A DNA stretch of 64,000 nucleotides, from NCBI RefSeq assembly GCF_016463975.1, contig NZ_JAEMNX010000014.1, forward strand, positions 62,001 to 126,000, given 5' to 3'. A program made the translations under genes and the position numbers. This document shows, piece by piece, positions 9,377 to 18,261 of this stretch; position 1 is the first letter of the stretch, and each line of letters opens with the position of its first letter. The notes below the pieces were generated by a model that saw nothing but the letters and a program-made list of their open reading frames with translations, was not told where the DNA came from and made no database searches. Source of the stretch: Marinomonas transparens. Its GTDB lineage: Bacteria; Pseudomonadota; Gammaproteobacteria; Pseudomonadales; Marinomonadaceae.

Positions 9377-9670
9377 CTACTTAACAGAGGTCGCATTAAA
9401 GGCAGCCAATTGTTCCACCGTTGCAGGAGGCTGGTATTTAGCTTTCCAAGCGTCATAAGGCTCGCCATAAACATATTCTCGAGCCTGATCATAATCTACT
9501 TTAACGCCTTGCTGTTCAGCCTCTGCCATATACCATTTACTTAAACAATTACGACAAAATCCAGCCAAGTTCATTAAATCAATATTTTGTACCGACTTAT
9601 TATCATCTAAATGTTTGAGCAAACGTCGCAACACGGCAGCTTCAATTTCTGTTTGTTTATTTATAGACAC
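9377..9670 (-). CDS. DUF1244 family protein
   Basis: 97 aa, small and soluble. The core LMNLAGFCRNCLSKWYMAEAEQQG with its two cysteines, followed by AREYVYGEPYDAWKAKYQ, is characteristic of DUF1244 proteins, common in proteobacteria and of unknown function. The CRNC pair could bind a metal or be redox-active, but nothing else in the protein shows this. It lies six bases upstream of lapG on the same strand and may be carried on the same transcript. Confidence 0.85.
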   Translation of the reverse strand: MSINKQTEIEAAVLRRLLKHLDDNKSVQNIDLMNLAGFCRNCLSKWYMAEAEQQGVKVDYDQAREYVYGEPYDAWKAKYQPPATVEQLAAFNATSVK

Positions 9671-9694
9671 AACTTAGTCTCTACTATCAAGTGG

Positions 9695-10291
9695 TTAGTG
9701 GGAATCATCAGCTAATGGCCGTTTACGCCATTGCCACCGCTGAGAGGAAACCATGAAATCTCGCAATGCTTGCATGCTCTGCCCTGTAATTTGCTCGACA
9801 GCATAAGCACAAGCTTCTAAAGTTGATAATGCCTGCCCATTAGGAGATTTTCGAATATCGTATTGGCAAGCTGGCGGCATAGCAAACTTTACAGCATTAA
9901 ATTTATGCAGCAGGGGATCAGTTAAATACAATTTTTTTGCCTTACGCCACGTCCCATCTAACAAAATAATGCCTTCGAGCCTAGATGAGGATTCGTGATC
10001 TAACGTTTCAATGTCGACCGCCCCTTCGCAAGGGTAGACCAATCTCCATTTGCTATAGTCTAGCTCAGATAAAGTGCTAAGCAGTTTTTCCTTATCATCA
10101 GAGTCAATACACGTCACCTGAGGCAAAGCGAGTCGTAATAAAGACACGGTATTTTTTGCGTGCTTTGCTTCTTTTGCTTCTTGAATAACAAGAATCTGTA
10201 TAGACGTGGATATAGGTGAAAGCCAACGGCACACACACTGCACAACCAAGAACCCACACACTTCGCAGTAAGCTCGCGTTTCTACCTGCAT
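9695..10291 (-). CDS. DTW-domain tRNA-uridine aminocarboxypropyltransferase
   Basis: 198 aa. An N-terminal cysteine cluster (YCEVCGFLVVQCVCRW) probably binds zinc. The DTW-type motif appears as ILLDGTWRKAKKLYL near the middle, followed by the SPNGQALSTLEACAYAV helix. The family (TapT/YfiP in E. coli) transfers an aminocarboxypropyl group from S-adenosylmethionine to uridine in the tRNA variable loop or D-loop (acp3U). All family motifs are present. It starts four bases after the stop of the PdxJ-type gene, so they are likely co-transcribed. Confidence 0.85.
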   Translation of the reverse strand: MQVETRAYCEVCGFLVVQCVCRWLSPISTSIQILVIQEAKEAKHAKNTVSLLRLALPQVTCIDSDDKEKLLSTLSELDYSKWRLVYPCEGAVDIETLDHESSSRLEGIILLDGTWRKAKKLYLTDPLLHKFNAVKFAMPPACQYDIRKSPNGQALSTLEACAYAVEQITGQSMQALRDFMVSSQRWQWRKRPLADDSH

Positions 10292-10295
10292 ATTA

Positions 10296-11021
10296 TCAGG
10301 CCAGTTTTGACAAATAAGCCTTCACTACATTGTCCCAACCTAAATCTAATGCTTCGATGGTCAAAGCATGACCAATGGAAACCTCTGTCACTCGACCCGC
10401 ACGACACAAAGGCTCAATGTTATTCAGGTCTAAATCATGCCCAGCATTAACACCTAGCCCAGCATCAATAGCTGCCTGAGCAGCTTGTTGGTATTGCTCC
10501 ACAACCTGTTCAAAGCCATCTTTTCCATAGGCATTGGCATAAGCTTCCGTATATAACTCCACACGGTCAGCACCAATCTCTTTAGCCAAAGTCATATTTT
10601 CAGCTTCCGGGTCCATAAACAATACGACGCGAATCCCCTTCTCTTTCAGTTTAGCAATAACTGGACGCAATGCGTCTTGGTCGCGGGCAACATTCCAACC
10701 ATGGTCAGAAGTTAACTGATTTGGGTCATCTGGAACCAAGGTACACTGATCAGGTTCGACTTCTAGTACAACACTTAAGAATTGCGAATCAGGAAAGCCT
10801 TCTATATTTAACTCTCGGTCTGGAAAGCGCTGCAATAAATTCTTTAGATCATAAGCATCTTGGTAGGTCGCATGACGCTGATCCGGTCTGGGATGAATCG
10901 TGATACCAAACGCACCTAGCTCCAAAGTGCGTTCTGCCATACTCATCAGGTTAGGATAATTTCTGCCACGAGAGTTTCTAAGTAAGCCAATTTTATTTAG
11001 GTTTACGCTCAAATGTGTCAT
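10296..11021 (-). CDS. pdxJ: Pyridoxine 5'-phosphate synthase (PdxJ family, non-canonical subgroup)
   Basis: 241 aa TIM barrel. Residues matching the PdxJ catalytic set are visible: His in ITIHPRPDQRH, Glu in LNIEGFPDS and His in GVNAGHDLDL. PdxJ condenses 1-deoxyxylulose 5-phosphate with 3-amino-2-oxopropyl phosphate to give pyridoxine 5'-phosphate. The N-terminal strand reads SVNLNKIGLLRNSRG, where typical gammaproteobacterial enzymes have VNIDHVATLRNARG. It therefore resembles the Bacteroidetes-like subgroup rather than the copy usually found between recO and acpS. It may be the only PdxJ or a second one. The start codon is the only sensible one and no obvious promoter was identified. Confidence 0.8.
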   Translation of the reverse strand: MTHLSVNLNKIGLLRNSRGRNYPNLMSMAERTLELGAFGITIHPRPDQRHATYQDAYDLKNLLQRFPDRELNIEGFPDSQFLSVVLEVEPDQCTLVPDDPNQLTSDHGWNVARDQDALRPVIAKLKEKGIRVVLFMDPEAENMTLAKEIGADRVELYTEAYANAYGKDGFEQVVEQYQQAAQAAIDAGLGVNAGHDLDLNNIEPLCRAGRVTEVSIGHALTIEALDLGWDNVVKAYLSKLA

Positions 11022-11166
11022 TTAACTTCTCTCGGTTAATATTTTCTCCGCATTATAAGACAAACACATAGCCTACAGCACTAAAATACCAAACAAGATA
11101 TCGTTTAGATAAGTTATACCAGCGAAGGCTTATGATAAACTCAGCCTAGAAAAATAGGAGTCATGC

Positions 11167-11841
11167 ATGCAATACGAGCTCTTCCAAACAATTTATGACC
11201 GTGCGACCTTACGTCATGGCGGCATTAAAGCCCTTGAAAGCAAACTAAACCACCCATTACCAGCGAAAGAACTAAGCCAACATAGTGATGATAGGTGGTT
11301 AGCTGCATTTTCGCAGAAGGTATTTCAATCTGGCATCAACTGGCAAGTAGTGCGTAATAAATGGCCAGGTTTTGAAGAAGTATTCTTCGGTTTTGATATC
11401 GAAAAAATGCTGCTTATTCATGATGAAATGTGGGAAGAAAAAGCTAAAGACACACGCATAATACGAAACTTTGGCAAAGTAATGACCATTAGAGAAAATG
11501 CCATCATGATTAATGAGTGTCAGACAAGCCACGGCAGCTTTACGGATTTTATCGCCAATTGGCCTAGCAGCGACATCATTGGTTTATGGGCCTATCTAAA
11601 AAAACACGGCGCACGGCTCGGTGGTAATACTGGACCTTATACTTTAAGAGCGATGGGGAAAGACTCTTTTCTCCTTACTAAAGATGTAGAAGGCTATTTA
11701 CGCAAGAATGGCATTATCACCACAGGAAGAGATACTCAGTCTGCTTGGAAGGCAGCTCAAAACGCCTTTAACCACTGGCACCAAGAAAGTGGACGTAGTT
11801 ACACAGAAATCAGTCAATGCATTGCCTTAAGCGTCAACTAA
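11167..11841 (+). CDS. DNA-3-methyladenine glycosylase I-like protein (divergent Tag)
   Basis: 224 aa with a strong TAGGAG RBS. The core FSQKVFQSGINWQVVRNKWPGFEEVFFGFD and the later IIGLWAYLKKHGARLGGNTGPYTLRAMGKDSFLLT follow the Tag helix-hairpin-helix glycosylase fold, which removes 3-methyladenine from alkylated DNA. Compared with E. coli Tag it lacks the N-terminal CGW and the C-terminal His/Cys residues that bind structural zinc. It belongs to a separate zinc-less subgroup whose activity is less certain. Possible operon with the FrnE-like gene 46 bases downstream. Confidence 0.75.
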   Translation: MQYELFQTIYDRATLRHGGIKALESKLNHPLPAKELSQHSDDRWLAAFSQKVFQSGINWQVVRNKWPGFEEVFFGFDIEKMLLIHDEMWEEKAKDTRIIRNFGKVMTIRENAIMINECQTSHGSFTDFIANWPSSDIIGLWAYLKKHGARLGGNTGPYTLRAMGKDSFLLTKDVEGYLRKNGIITTGRDTQSAWKAAQNAFNHWHQESGRSYTEISQCIALSVN

Positions 11842-11887
11842 CGACTTAACCAAAGTAAAAAAATTTAATTTATCTATAGGAGAACAC

Positions 11888-12529
11888 ATGGCCGATCTGC
11901 GTATCGACATCATTTCAGATCTCGTTTGCCCTTGGTGCTACTTAGGTTATACACGCCTCAAACAAGCTATTGAACAACTAGGTGACGACTACAAAATAGA
12001 CATTCGTTGGCAACCATTCGAATTACATCCAGACATGCCTTTAGAAGGTGCTGACCGCGACACTTACCTAGGAGAAAAATTTGGCAGTGCAGAAAAACTC
12101 AATGAAGCCACTCATGCGCTCCAACAAGTTGGTATAGAAACAGGTATCCAGTTCAATTTTTCAGACAAGGACCGAGTACCTAACACCAAAATTAGCCATC
12201 AATTTGTTTTAGCCGCAACCAAAGCGGACCTAGCAACGCCTTTTGTCATGGCCTTATATCATGCTTACTTCACGAGCGGAAAAGACATAGGCTTAACAAG
12301 CATACTGAAAGAGGCTGCCCTCAGTATTGGTATGCAAGACAGTGATATTCATTATGCTCTCTCTCTACAAGCAGAAAAGCTCACAAATAAAAAACTACAA
12401 CACCTACGCAGCCTAGATATCAAATCCGTACCCACCTATGTGATTAATGATAAATATATGATTCAAGGTGCCCATGACCCCGAAGCTTTCCTCAAGGTAT
12501 TAACCGACATAGCACAAAAAGAACAATAA
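11888..12529 (+). CDS. DsbA-family oxidoreductase, FrnE-like
   Basis: 213 aa, no signal peptide. The redox motif CPWC is at residues 14-17 (DLVCPWCYLG) and the cis-Pro segment near the C-terminus is KSVPTYVINDKYMIQGAHDPE. Residues between form the helical insert of the DsbA/FrnE/2-hydroxychromene isomerase superfamily. FrnE-type proteins are cytoplasmic thiol-disulfide oxidoreductases, in some bacteria linked to oxidative stress. The substrate is unknown. Start chosen for the AGGAG eight bases upstream. Confidence 0.88.
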   Translation: MADLRIDIISDLVCPWCYLGYTRLKQAIEQLGDDYKIDIRWQPFELHPDMPLEGADRDTYLGEKFGSAEKLNEATHALQQVGIETGIQFNFSDKDRVPNTKISHQFVLAATKADLATPFVMALYHAYFTSGKDIGLTSILKEAALSIGMQDSDIHYALSLQAEKLTNKKLQHLRSLDIKSVPTYVINDKYMIQGAHDPEAFLKVLTDIAQKEQ

Positions 12530-12544
12530 TCCATTCACCTTCTT

Positions 12545-12579
12545 TTTGTACGGATGAAAGTAGGCGCTCATCCGTACAA
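12545..12579. repeat. Perfect 12-bp inverted repeat after the FrnE-like gene
   Basis: The arms TTGTACGGATGA (12545-12556) and TCATCCGTACAA (12568-12579) are perfect reverse complements around an 11-base loop. T residues precede the left arm but no T-run follows the right arm, so it is not a classic rho-independent terminator on either strand. It may stabilise the 3' end of the FrnE-like mRNA or be a protein-binding site. Confidence 0.6.
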
Positions 12580-12630
12580 ATATCCAATTACAACAAAAAC
12601 TATCAAACTTGGAAAATAAATAAACAAATA

Positions 12631-12649
12631 CATGTTGATAATCATTCAC
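12631..12649 (+). promoter_or_regulatory. Putative Fur box upstream of bfd
   Basis: The 19 bases CATGTTGATAATCATTCAC match the Fur consensus at 14 positions, including an uninterrupted core of 11 (TGATAATCATT). The site is about 50 bases before the bfd start. bfd genes are classically iron-repressed, so iron-starvation induction is expected. Confidence 0.65.
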
Positions 12650-12700
12650 ATTCTTACTAGACTGAAACGGTAAGAATATTAGTAAGAGTGATTTTCATTT

Positions 12701-12895
12701 ATGTATGTGTGTCTTTGCAACGGCGTTACGGATAGAGAAGTAAAAGAATCTATTCAACAAGGGGCGACTACCCTGCGCGAGCTTTATCAAGAACTCAACG
12801 TTGGAAGCCAATGTGGAAAGTGCTGTCAGTGTGCCAAGAAAATACTGAACAATGAGCTTCTGCAAATTGCAGAAACCCAAGTTCAGGTAGCTTAA
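12701..12895 (+). CDS. bfd: Bacterioferritin-associated ferredoxin
   Basis: 64 aa. The four [2Fe-2S] ligands fit the family exactly: Cys4, Cys6 (YVCLCNGVTD), Cys38 and Cys41 (GSQCGKCCQC). Bfd binds bacterioferritin and passes electrons to the haem so that stored iron is reduced and released. It is convergent with the two bacterioferritin genes just downstream, and the Fur-like site before it fits iron-starvation expression. Confidence 0.93.
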   Translation: MYVCLCNGVTDREVKESIQQGATTLRELYQELNVGSQCGKCCQCAKKILNNELLQIAETQVQVA

Positions 12896-12942
12896 GATTA
12901 AGCCACTTATATTTAGTAAAACGAACTACCCCCGACTAGTCT

Positions 12943-13407
12943 TTACATTTGTGACTGAAGATAGTTTTCAATGCCAGATGAAGCAATTAAATGTTGCTGA
13001 GTTTCCAGCCAGTCAATTTGCTCTTCCTGCTCTTCCAGAATTTTTTCAAGCGCATCTCGGCTCATAAAATCCAGTTTTTGCTCACACAAATCAACCGCCG
13101 TTCTTAGTGTTGGCAAAGTATCTAGTTCAAACTCCAAATTAGCAGCAATCATTTCCTCGCTATTTTCACCAATACGAAGACGACCAAGATCTTGAAGATT
13201 TGGCAACCCCTCTAAAAATAAAATACGCTCGATCAATCGATCTGCATTTTTCATTTTTTGAATAGAGACTTTATAATCTGCTTTATCTAGTGCACTAAAA
13301 CCAAAATCTTTAAACATACGCGCATGTAAAAAATATTGGTTGATACCAACCAACTCATTGGCTAACACCTTATTCAGGTTAGCAATTACGTTACGATCAC
13401 CTTTCAT
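12943..13407 (-). CDS. bfr: Bacterioferritin, haem-binding subunit lacking the ferroxidase site
   Basis: 154 aa four-helix ferritin. Met52, the inter-subunit haem ligand of bacterioferritins, is kept (QKMKNADR). The ferroxidase ligands at 51 and 54 are Lys and Asn instead of Glu and His, and His130 is Gln (EEQEEQIDWLE). This subunit should bind haem but not oxidise iron. It lies nine bases downstream of a second bfr with the opposite pattern. By analogy with the Pseudomonas putida and Neisseria pairs, the two probably form a mixed 24-mer. Confidence 0.92.
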   Translation of the reverse strand: MKGDRNVIANLNKVLANELVGINQYFLHARMFKDFGFSALDKADYKVSIQKMKNADRLIERILFLEGLPNLQDLGRLRIGENSEEMIAANLEFELDTLPTLRTAVDLCEQKLDFMSRDALEKILEEQEEQIDWLETQQHLIASSGIENYLQSQM

Positions 13408-13416
13408 AAAGCCTCC

Positions 13417-13890
13417 CTAGCTAGCCATCTGTGATTGGTAATAATTCTGCATACCAATTTTTTCCATCAAGCCAAGCTGCTGCTCTAACCAATAGACATG
13501 ATCCTCTTCTGTATCAAACAACAATTTCTCTAATACTTCGCGAGTCTGATAGTCACTTTCAGCTTCACACACAGCAATTACTTCACGAACACAAGTCACC
13601 ACTTCAAGCTCTAGCGTTAAATCATTTTCCATCATAGAGCGAACATCCGCTCCAATCAGAAGATCACGACGATTAGTCATACATGGCACACCTTCCAAAA
13701 ACAAAATGCGCTTAATTAACCAATCCGAATGCTGTTTTTCCTCATCCATTTCATGATCAAGACGTTCATACAACTTGCCCAACCCCCAATCCTCATACAT
13801 TCTAGAATGTATAAAGTACTGATCAATCGCCGCCAACTCATTGGCTAATAACTTATTTAAACTGTCTATTACTTTTTGACTACCTTTCAT
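13417..13890 (-). CDS. bfr: Bacterioferritin, ferroxidase subunit lacking the haem ligand
   Basis: 157 aa. The ferroxidase ligands are present: Glu18 (NELAAIDQYF), Glu51 and His54 (EEKQHSDW), Glu127 and His130 (TEEDHVYW). Position 52, Met in haem-binding bacterioferritins, is Lys. The protein should oxidise Fe(II) and build the mineral core but not bind haem by itself. It is first in a two-gene operon with the complementary haem-type subunit. Confidence 0.92.
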   Translation of the reverse strand: MKGSQKVIDSLNKLLANELAAIDQYFIHSRMYEDWGLGKLYERLDHEMDEEKQHSDWLIKRILFLEGVPCMTNRRDLLIGADVRSMMENDLTLELEVVTCVREVIAVCEAESDYQTREVLEKLLFDTEEDHVYWLEQQLGLMEKIGMQNYYQSQMAS

Positions 13891-14018
13891 TTCACCCTCT
13901 CCTTTACTAGAAGTGCACCCACAGTTAAAAGTAAGTGCAATATGAAAACTACAGATCTAATGTAAGCCGCCCCTCACTCTAGAACTTAGCCTATTAATCG
14001 AATATTGCAATTTATAGT

Positions 14019-16322
14019 CTATTCTGAAAATAGATCCTGATCCTTGCTTATTTCGCCTTTTGACACTTTTCCTTCACCGACTTTAACGTCAAAGGAGTCA
14101 ATTCGTTGGAAGCCTCGCGGTAACTTCAAGCCTCTTCGACCACGCTCGCCCAAATAATCTTCTAGATCTTTCTCTGTAAAAGACATAAAACGTTTACCCG
14201 CATAGGCCAGTAAAAGATCATTTGGCTGGACACATGCCATGGCGACAAGCAATTCTTCTCTCTCTGCCGCACGAGCACTTGGAATACTCAACATCTTATT
14301 ACCCTTACCTTTTGCCATTTTCGGCAAAGAAGCAACATCAAAGGCCAGCATTCGACCCTCATTAGAAACTGCAACTACTCTTCCAAATTCTGGATTTTCC
14401 ACCAGAACTGGAGGCATCACCCGTGCTTCTTTAGGAAGACTTAATGTTGCCTTACCCGCTTTGTTCTTCGCGTATAAGTCTTTAAGCTGCGCCACAAAGC
14501 CATAACCTGCATCACAAGCAATCAGATAATGGGCATCCTCACTATCCAGTACTGCTGAAACAATGGTCACTTCTCTTTCTAAAGTGATTCGTCCTGTAAT
14601 CGGCTCACCTTGTCCACGGGCAGAAGGTAACGTATGAGCTTTAATTGAATAGGTACGGCCATTCGATGCCAGCAATACTAAAGTTTGATTAGAACGCCCT
14701 TTTGCACTAATCAAAAATTCATCGCCAGACTTATAACTCAGCCCATTCACATCAATATCATGACCTTTTGCAGCACGCACCCAACCTTGCTTGGAGATAA
14801 TGACAGTAATTGGGTCATTTGAAAGCAGATCTTCTTCACTAAAGGCTTGAGCTTCTTTACGTGCCACAATAGGCGTTCGCCTATCATCACCAAAAGCGTC
14901 TATTGCTTCTTGAATTTCTTCTGTAATCAGCTTTTTCAACTTGCGGTCTGAAGATAACAAACCTTCAAGCTTCTTACGCTCTTTCTCCAGTTCGTCCTGC
15001 TCTCCCTTGATTCGCATTTCCTCAAGCTTGGCAAGGTGACGAAGTTTAAGTTCAAGAATTGACTCAGCTTGAGTATCACTAAGACTAAATCGAGACATCA
15101 ACTCAATTTTGGGCTTTTCTTCCGTGCGAATAATCTCAATCACTTCATCGATATTTAAAAATGCAATCAATAAGCCTTCAAGAATATGTAAGCGGCTCAC
15201 CACCTTATCAAGGCGAAATTGCAAGCGACGACGTACAACGTCAATGCGAAAGCGCAACCACTCGGCTAGAAAACTTCTTAATGGTTTCACCTGAGGCAAA
15301 CCATCCAAGCCAATCACGTTCATATTAACGCGGTAGGATTTTTCTAAATCAGTAGTCGCAAAAAGATGCGTCATCACAGAATCAATATCAACACGATTAG
15401 ACTTAGGAACTATGACTAGGCGCGTGGGGTTTTCATGATCAGATTCATCACGTAAATCCACCACCATAGGAAGCTTCTTCGCCTGCATTTGCGCGGCAAT
15501 TTGCTCTAATACCTTGCTACCAGAAACTTGATGAGGCAACTCATTAACAACGATTTCGCCTTCTTCTAATGCAAAGCGCGCTCTGGCTTTAATTTGACCT
15601 TTGCCCGTTTCATATAGCTTAACGATGTCACTTCTCGGCGTAATGATCTCTCCACCTGTAGGAAAATCTGGCCCTTGCACATAATTAAGCAACTCATCTA
15701 AATCAGCATTGGGATTATTCAGTAAGTGAATACAGGCACCACCTATTTCACGTAGATTATGTGGCGGTATATCTGTCGCCATCCCCACCGCAATACCCGT
15801 TGTGCCATTAAGTAACAAGTTAGGTAAACGAGACGGTAATACAGAAGGCTCTTGTAATGTGCCATCAAAATTCGGCACCCAATCCACCGTCCCTTGGCTT
15901 ACTTCACCCAGTAAAACGTCAGCGTATTTAGACAAACGAGATTCGGTATAACGCATAGCCGCAAAAGACTTTGGATCGTCCGGTGCCCCCCAGTTACCTT
16001 GGCCGTCAACCAGCGGATAACGATAAGAAAAAGGTTGGGCCATAAGAACCATGGCTTCATAACATGCACTGTCGCCATGGGGGTGAAACTTACCAAGTAC
16101 ATCACCCACAGTACGAGCAGATTTTTTATACTTAGCTGAGGCTTTCAGTCCCAACTCACTCATGGCATAAATGATACGCCGTTGCACTGGCTTTAAACCA
16201 TCACCAATGTGTGGCAAGGCACGATCTAGAATGACGTACATGGAATAATTTAAGTACGCTTTTTCTGTATAGTCCTTTAATGAAAGGGTTTCATTAGACT
16301 CAAAATTTGACAACTCGCTCAA
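14019..16322 (-). CDS. parC: DNA topoisomerase IV subunit A
   Basis: 767 aa. The breakage-reunion domain holds the catalytic Tyr in [10 protein letters not shown], and the quinolone-pocket region reads [14 protein letters not shown], with the Ser and Glu typical of sensitive ParC. A coiled-coil tower precedes the C-terminal DNA-wrapping beta-propeller, which is shorter than that of GyrA. Subunit A of the tetramer that decatenates sister chromosomes. The parE partner is not adjacent. Distinguished from gyrA, also in this window, by length and by the ParC-style [17 protein letters not shown] segment. Confidence 0.97.
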   Translation of the reverse strand: MSELSNFESNETLSLKDYTEKAYLNYSMYVILDRALPHIGDGLKPVQRRIIYAMSELGLKASAKYKKSARTVGDVLGKFHPHGDSACYEAMVLMAQPFSYRYPLVDGQGNWGAPDDPKSFAAMRYTESRLSKYADVLLGEVSQGTVDWVPNFDGTLQEPSVLPSRLPNLLLNGTTGIAVGMATDIPPHNLREIGGACIHLLNNPNADLDELLNYVQGPDFPTGGEIITPRSDIVKLYETGKGQIKARARFALEEGEIVVNELPHQVSGSKVLEQIAAQMQAKKLPMVVDLRDESDHENPTRLVIVPKSNRVDIDSVMTHLFATTDLEKSYRVNMNVIGLDGLPQVKPLRSFLAEWLRFRIDVVRRRLQFRLDKVVSRLHILEGLLIAFLNIDEVIEIIRTEEKPKIELMSRFSLSDTQAESILELKLRHLAKLEEMRIKGEQDELEKERKKLEGLLSSDRKLKKLITEEIQEAIDAFGDDRRTPIVARKEAQAFSEEDLLSNDPITVIISKQGWVRAAKGHDIDVNGLSYKSGDEFLISAKGRSNQTLVLLASNGRTYSIKAHTLPSARGQGEPITGRITLEREVTIVSAVLDSEDAHYLIACDAGYGFVAQLKDLYAKNKAGKATLSLPKEARVMPPVLVENPEFGRVVAVSNEGRMLAFDVASLPKMAKGKGNKMLSIPSARAAEREELLVAMACVQPNDLLLAYAGKRFMSFTEKDLEDYLGERGRRGLKLPRGFQRIDSFDVKVGEGKVSKGEISKDQDLFSE

Positions 16323-16506
16323 GGAATCTTTCCTTCTACTATCGTTTGGGTGGGTGAATTTTCAACACACACAGATTTGCTAAACATTATGATGGGAATA
16401 CTATAAAGAAACACCCCAACGACCTGCAACAGTCGAAGTAAGATTATCATGGAAAGGTTGGCATTCTCATGCTTCAATATATAAGTTTATAAATTAAAGG
16501 TGCAGC

Positions 16507-17214
16507 ATGGCGAACTTGTCCAACACACATTCTCTCTACCCTATTCAATATCACCTTGGACAATCCAGTCAGCGTATCATTATTCATAACCAGAATGACC
16601 TCAATATTTCTCACGAGCACCTCTTTCAGGACGACACGCCAACACGCTTCTATCATTATAAAGCGAATACCTTTTTGTTCGTATTGAAAGGTGAGCTTTA
16701 TCTAAAACAAGATGAGCAAGACAGGGTAATCAAGCAACATCAAGGTGTCTGGTTAGAGGCAAATACCGTCAATATTGTCACTCTATTAAAAGCGTCTATT
16801 GAAATTTGCCTGATTCGCTTCAAGGCTAGTGACCAAAGTAAAAGCCTAGACAATTTAAAAAAAGTTTCGTCGGGAACAGTGAACTTCGTCTCTGGACGTA
16901 ACGGCATTAAAACCTGGCCACTTTGGCAAGGTGACTCAGGCTATATAGCAATCGAACTCTACCCGCCCTACTACAAAGAAACGCTTTACTACCAGAAAGC
17001 AGCCAACCAATACCTACAACCTTTAAACGGCCAAGTTTTTATCAATAACGGCAAGGGCACACCACAAGCTTGTCCAGAGATAGGAAAAATCATCACCACA
17101 AGAACCCCAAGAGCCATACTTAACCCCAATACAGAAAGCGTCACCACCTTAACGGTAACCACCTCTCCAGCGGAAAAAGGTCGTGTTCTAGTCCTCACCC
17201 GTGCAAATAAATGA
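16507..17214 (+). CDS. Uncharacterised cupin-like protein
   Basis: 235 aa, RBS AAGGTG. Two beta-rich halves suggest a double cupin. The first is at about 55-110 (NTFLFVLKGELYLKQDEQD, then HQGVWLEANTVNIVTLL), the second at about 145-225 (GYIAIELYPPYYKETLYYQKA). No clustered metal-binding His pair is obvious, so enzymatic activity is uncertain and a sensory or sugar-binding role is equally possible. No signal peptide. It converges with the acetyltransferase fusion gene six bases away. I do not recognise a named family. Confidence 0.6.
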   Translation: MANLSNTHSLYPIQYHLGQSSQRIIIHNQNDLNISHEHLFQDDTPTRFYHYKANTFLFVLKGELYLKQDEQDRVIKQHQGVWLEANTVNIVTLLKASIEICLIRFKASDQSKSLDNLKKVSSGTVNFVSGRNGIKTWPLWQGDSGYIAIELYPPYYKETLYYQKAANQYLQPLNGQVFINNGKGTPQACPEIGKIITTRTPRAILNPNTESVTTLTVTTSPAEKGRVLVLTRANK

Positions 17215-17220
17215 TAACAC

Positions 17221-18108
17221 TCAGCGCTTTACTTGAGCCGTGATAATGTGGTCTTCCCAGCGCCCATTAATCTTCAAATAGTCCTTCGCCACGCCCTCCT
17301 TCTCAAAACCTAATTTTTTTAGTACTGCCGCACTTCTGGCATTTCTGGGCATATAATTCGCTTGAATTCGATTAATCTTTAATTCTTTATGGAGGTAGTC
17401 TAAACCAGCACTCAGGGTTTCTAGCATAATACCTTTGCCTTGTTCACTTTCTCGCAAGCTGTAACCGAGGTTACAAGCTTGAAAAACACCCCGAATAATA
17501 TTGGTATAATTGCTATAAGCCATCACTTTGCTTTCATCAGGAGAAAGCAAACACAACACAAGCCCCTTATCTTCCAAAAAGTCACGTCGCATCTCTTTAA
17601 CCCGAAGTTGACAGGTTTCGAAAGAATAATAGGCTTCGCTCCTAAGTGGCTCCCAAGGAGCAAGAAACGCTTTTTCCTGATTAACATAGTCATGTAGAAG
17701 GTGGGCTTGAGATTCCTTCAAGACGGTTAAAATCCCTCGTTCTGTAACGATACGCGGGAAACGCGAAGCATGTATATTTTTATTCGTTTGTACAAATGAC
17801 CGCTCAGAAAGCACCTCAAACAATTTCAACGAATAACCTTCGTACCAAAACTGCTCAGCGATAGACAATACTTTACGATGCATCTCATGATCCAACCAGC
17901 TCTCCGCCGCTTGTCGAGTCTGCCAATAAGTCACCACCATATCTGTCTCACTTAAAGCACACTCGGCACCAAGATAGTCAGCTTGTTCTTTGGCTAAGTC
18001 CAACATCTTATCCGTCATAATACGATAAATCATATCGTTCAATATTAATTTACTGGACAAGCTAACAGCGAAATAAGGTGCTTTTTCTGGGTAACTAAAT
18101 AGATCCAT
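17221..18108 (-). CDS. Fusion of an ABM-type monooxygenase-like domain with a RimJ-type GNAT acetyltransferase
   Basis: About 295 aa from the ATG at 18108, chosen because AGAGG lies five bases upstream; the frame stays open to 18171 but without an RBS. Residues about 10-105 (YFAVSLSSKLILND, then ETDMVVTYWQTRQAAESWL) look like a dimeric alpha-beta-barrel ABM domain, as in quinol or antibiotic-biosynthesis monooxygenases. Residues about 125-290 are a RimJ/RimL-type GNAT fold: LLHDYVNQEKAFLAPWEPLR, VMAYSNYTNIIRG, the acetyl-CoA loop SEQGKGIMLET and the ending RNARSAAVLKKLGFEKEGVA. RimJ-type enzymes acetylate protein N-termini or small amines. The N-terminal domain is not part of RimJ. Substrate unknown. 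Confidence 0.75.
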   Translation of the reverse strand: MDLFSYPEKAPYFAVSLSSKLILNDMIYRIMTDKMLDLAKEQADYLGAECALSETDMVVTYWQTRQAAESWLDHEMHRKVLSIAEQFWYEGYSLKLFEVLSERSFVQTNKNIHASRFPRIVTERGILTVLKESQAHLLHDYVNQEKAFLAPWEPLRSEAYYSFETCQLRVKEMRRDFLEDKGLVLCLLSPDESKVMAYSNYTNIIRGVFQACNLGYSLRESEQGKGIMLETLSAGLDYLHKELKINRIQANYMPRNARSAAVLKKLGFEKEGVAKDYLKINGRWEDHIITAQVKR

Positions 18109-18261
18109 AATGCCTCTATTACTAAGTTGAAAAAGGAACGAATAACAAAATTTTAATCCGCTATGAAACAAAAAAGCTTATTCGAGCCTTCCCCAATACA
18201 AACTTCATCGCTGCAAAATAAAATATTTGCTCATAAAGTCAAATTTAAGACTATAGTTAGA

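Noticed and set aside
12943-13890. Duplicate bacterioferritin genes as a recent redundant duplication
   Set aside because: The two proteins differ in complementary, functionally specific residues and are clearly diverged, so they are specialised subunits.
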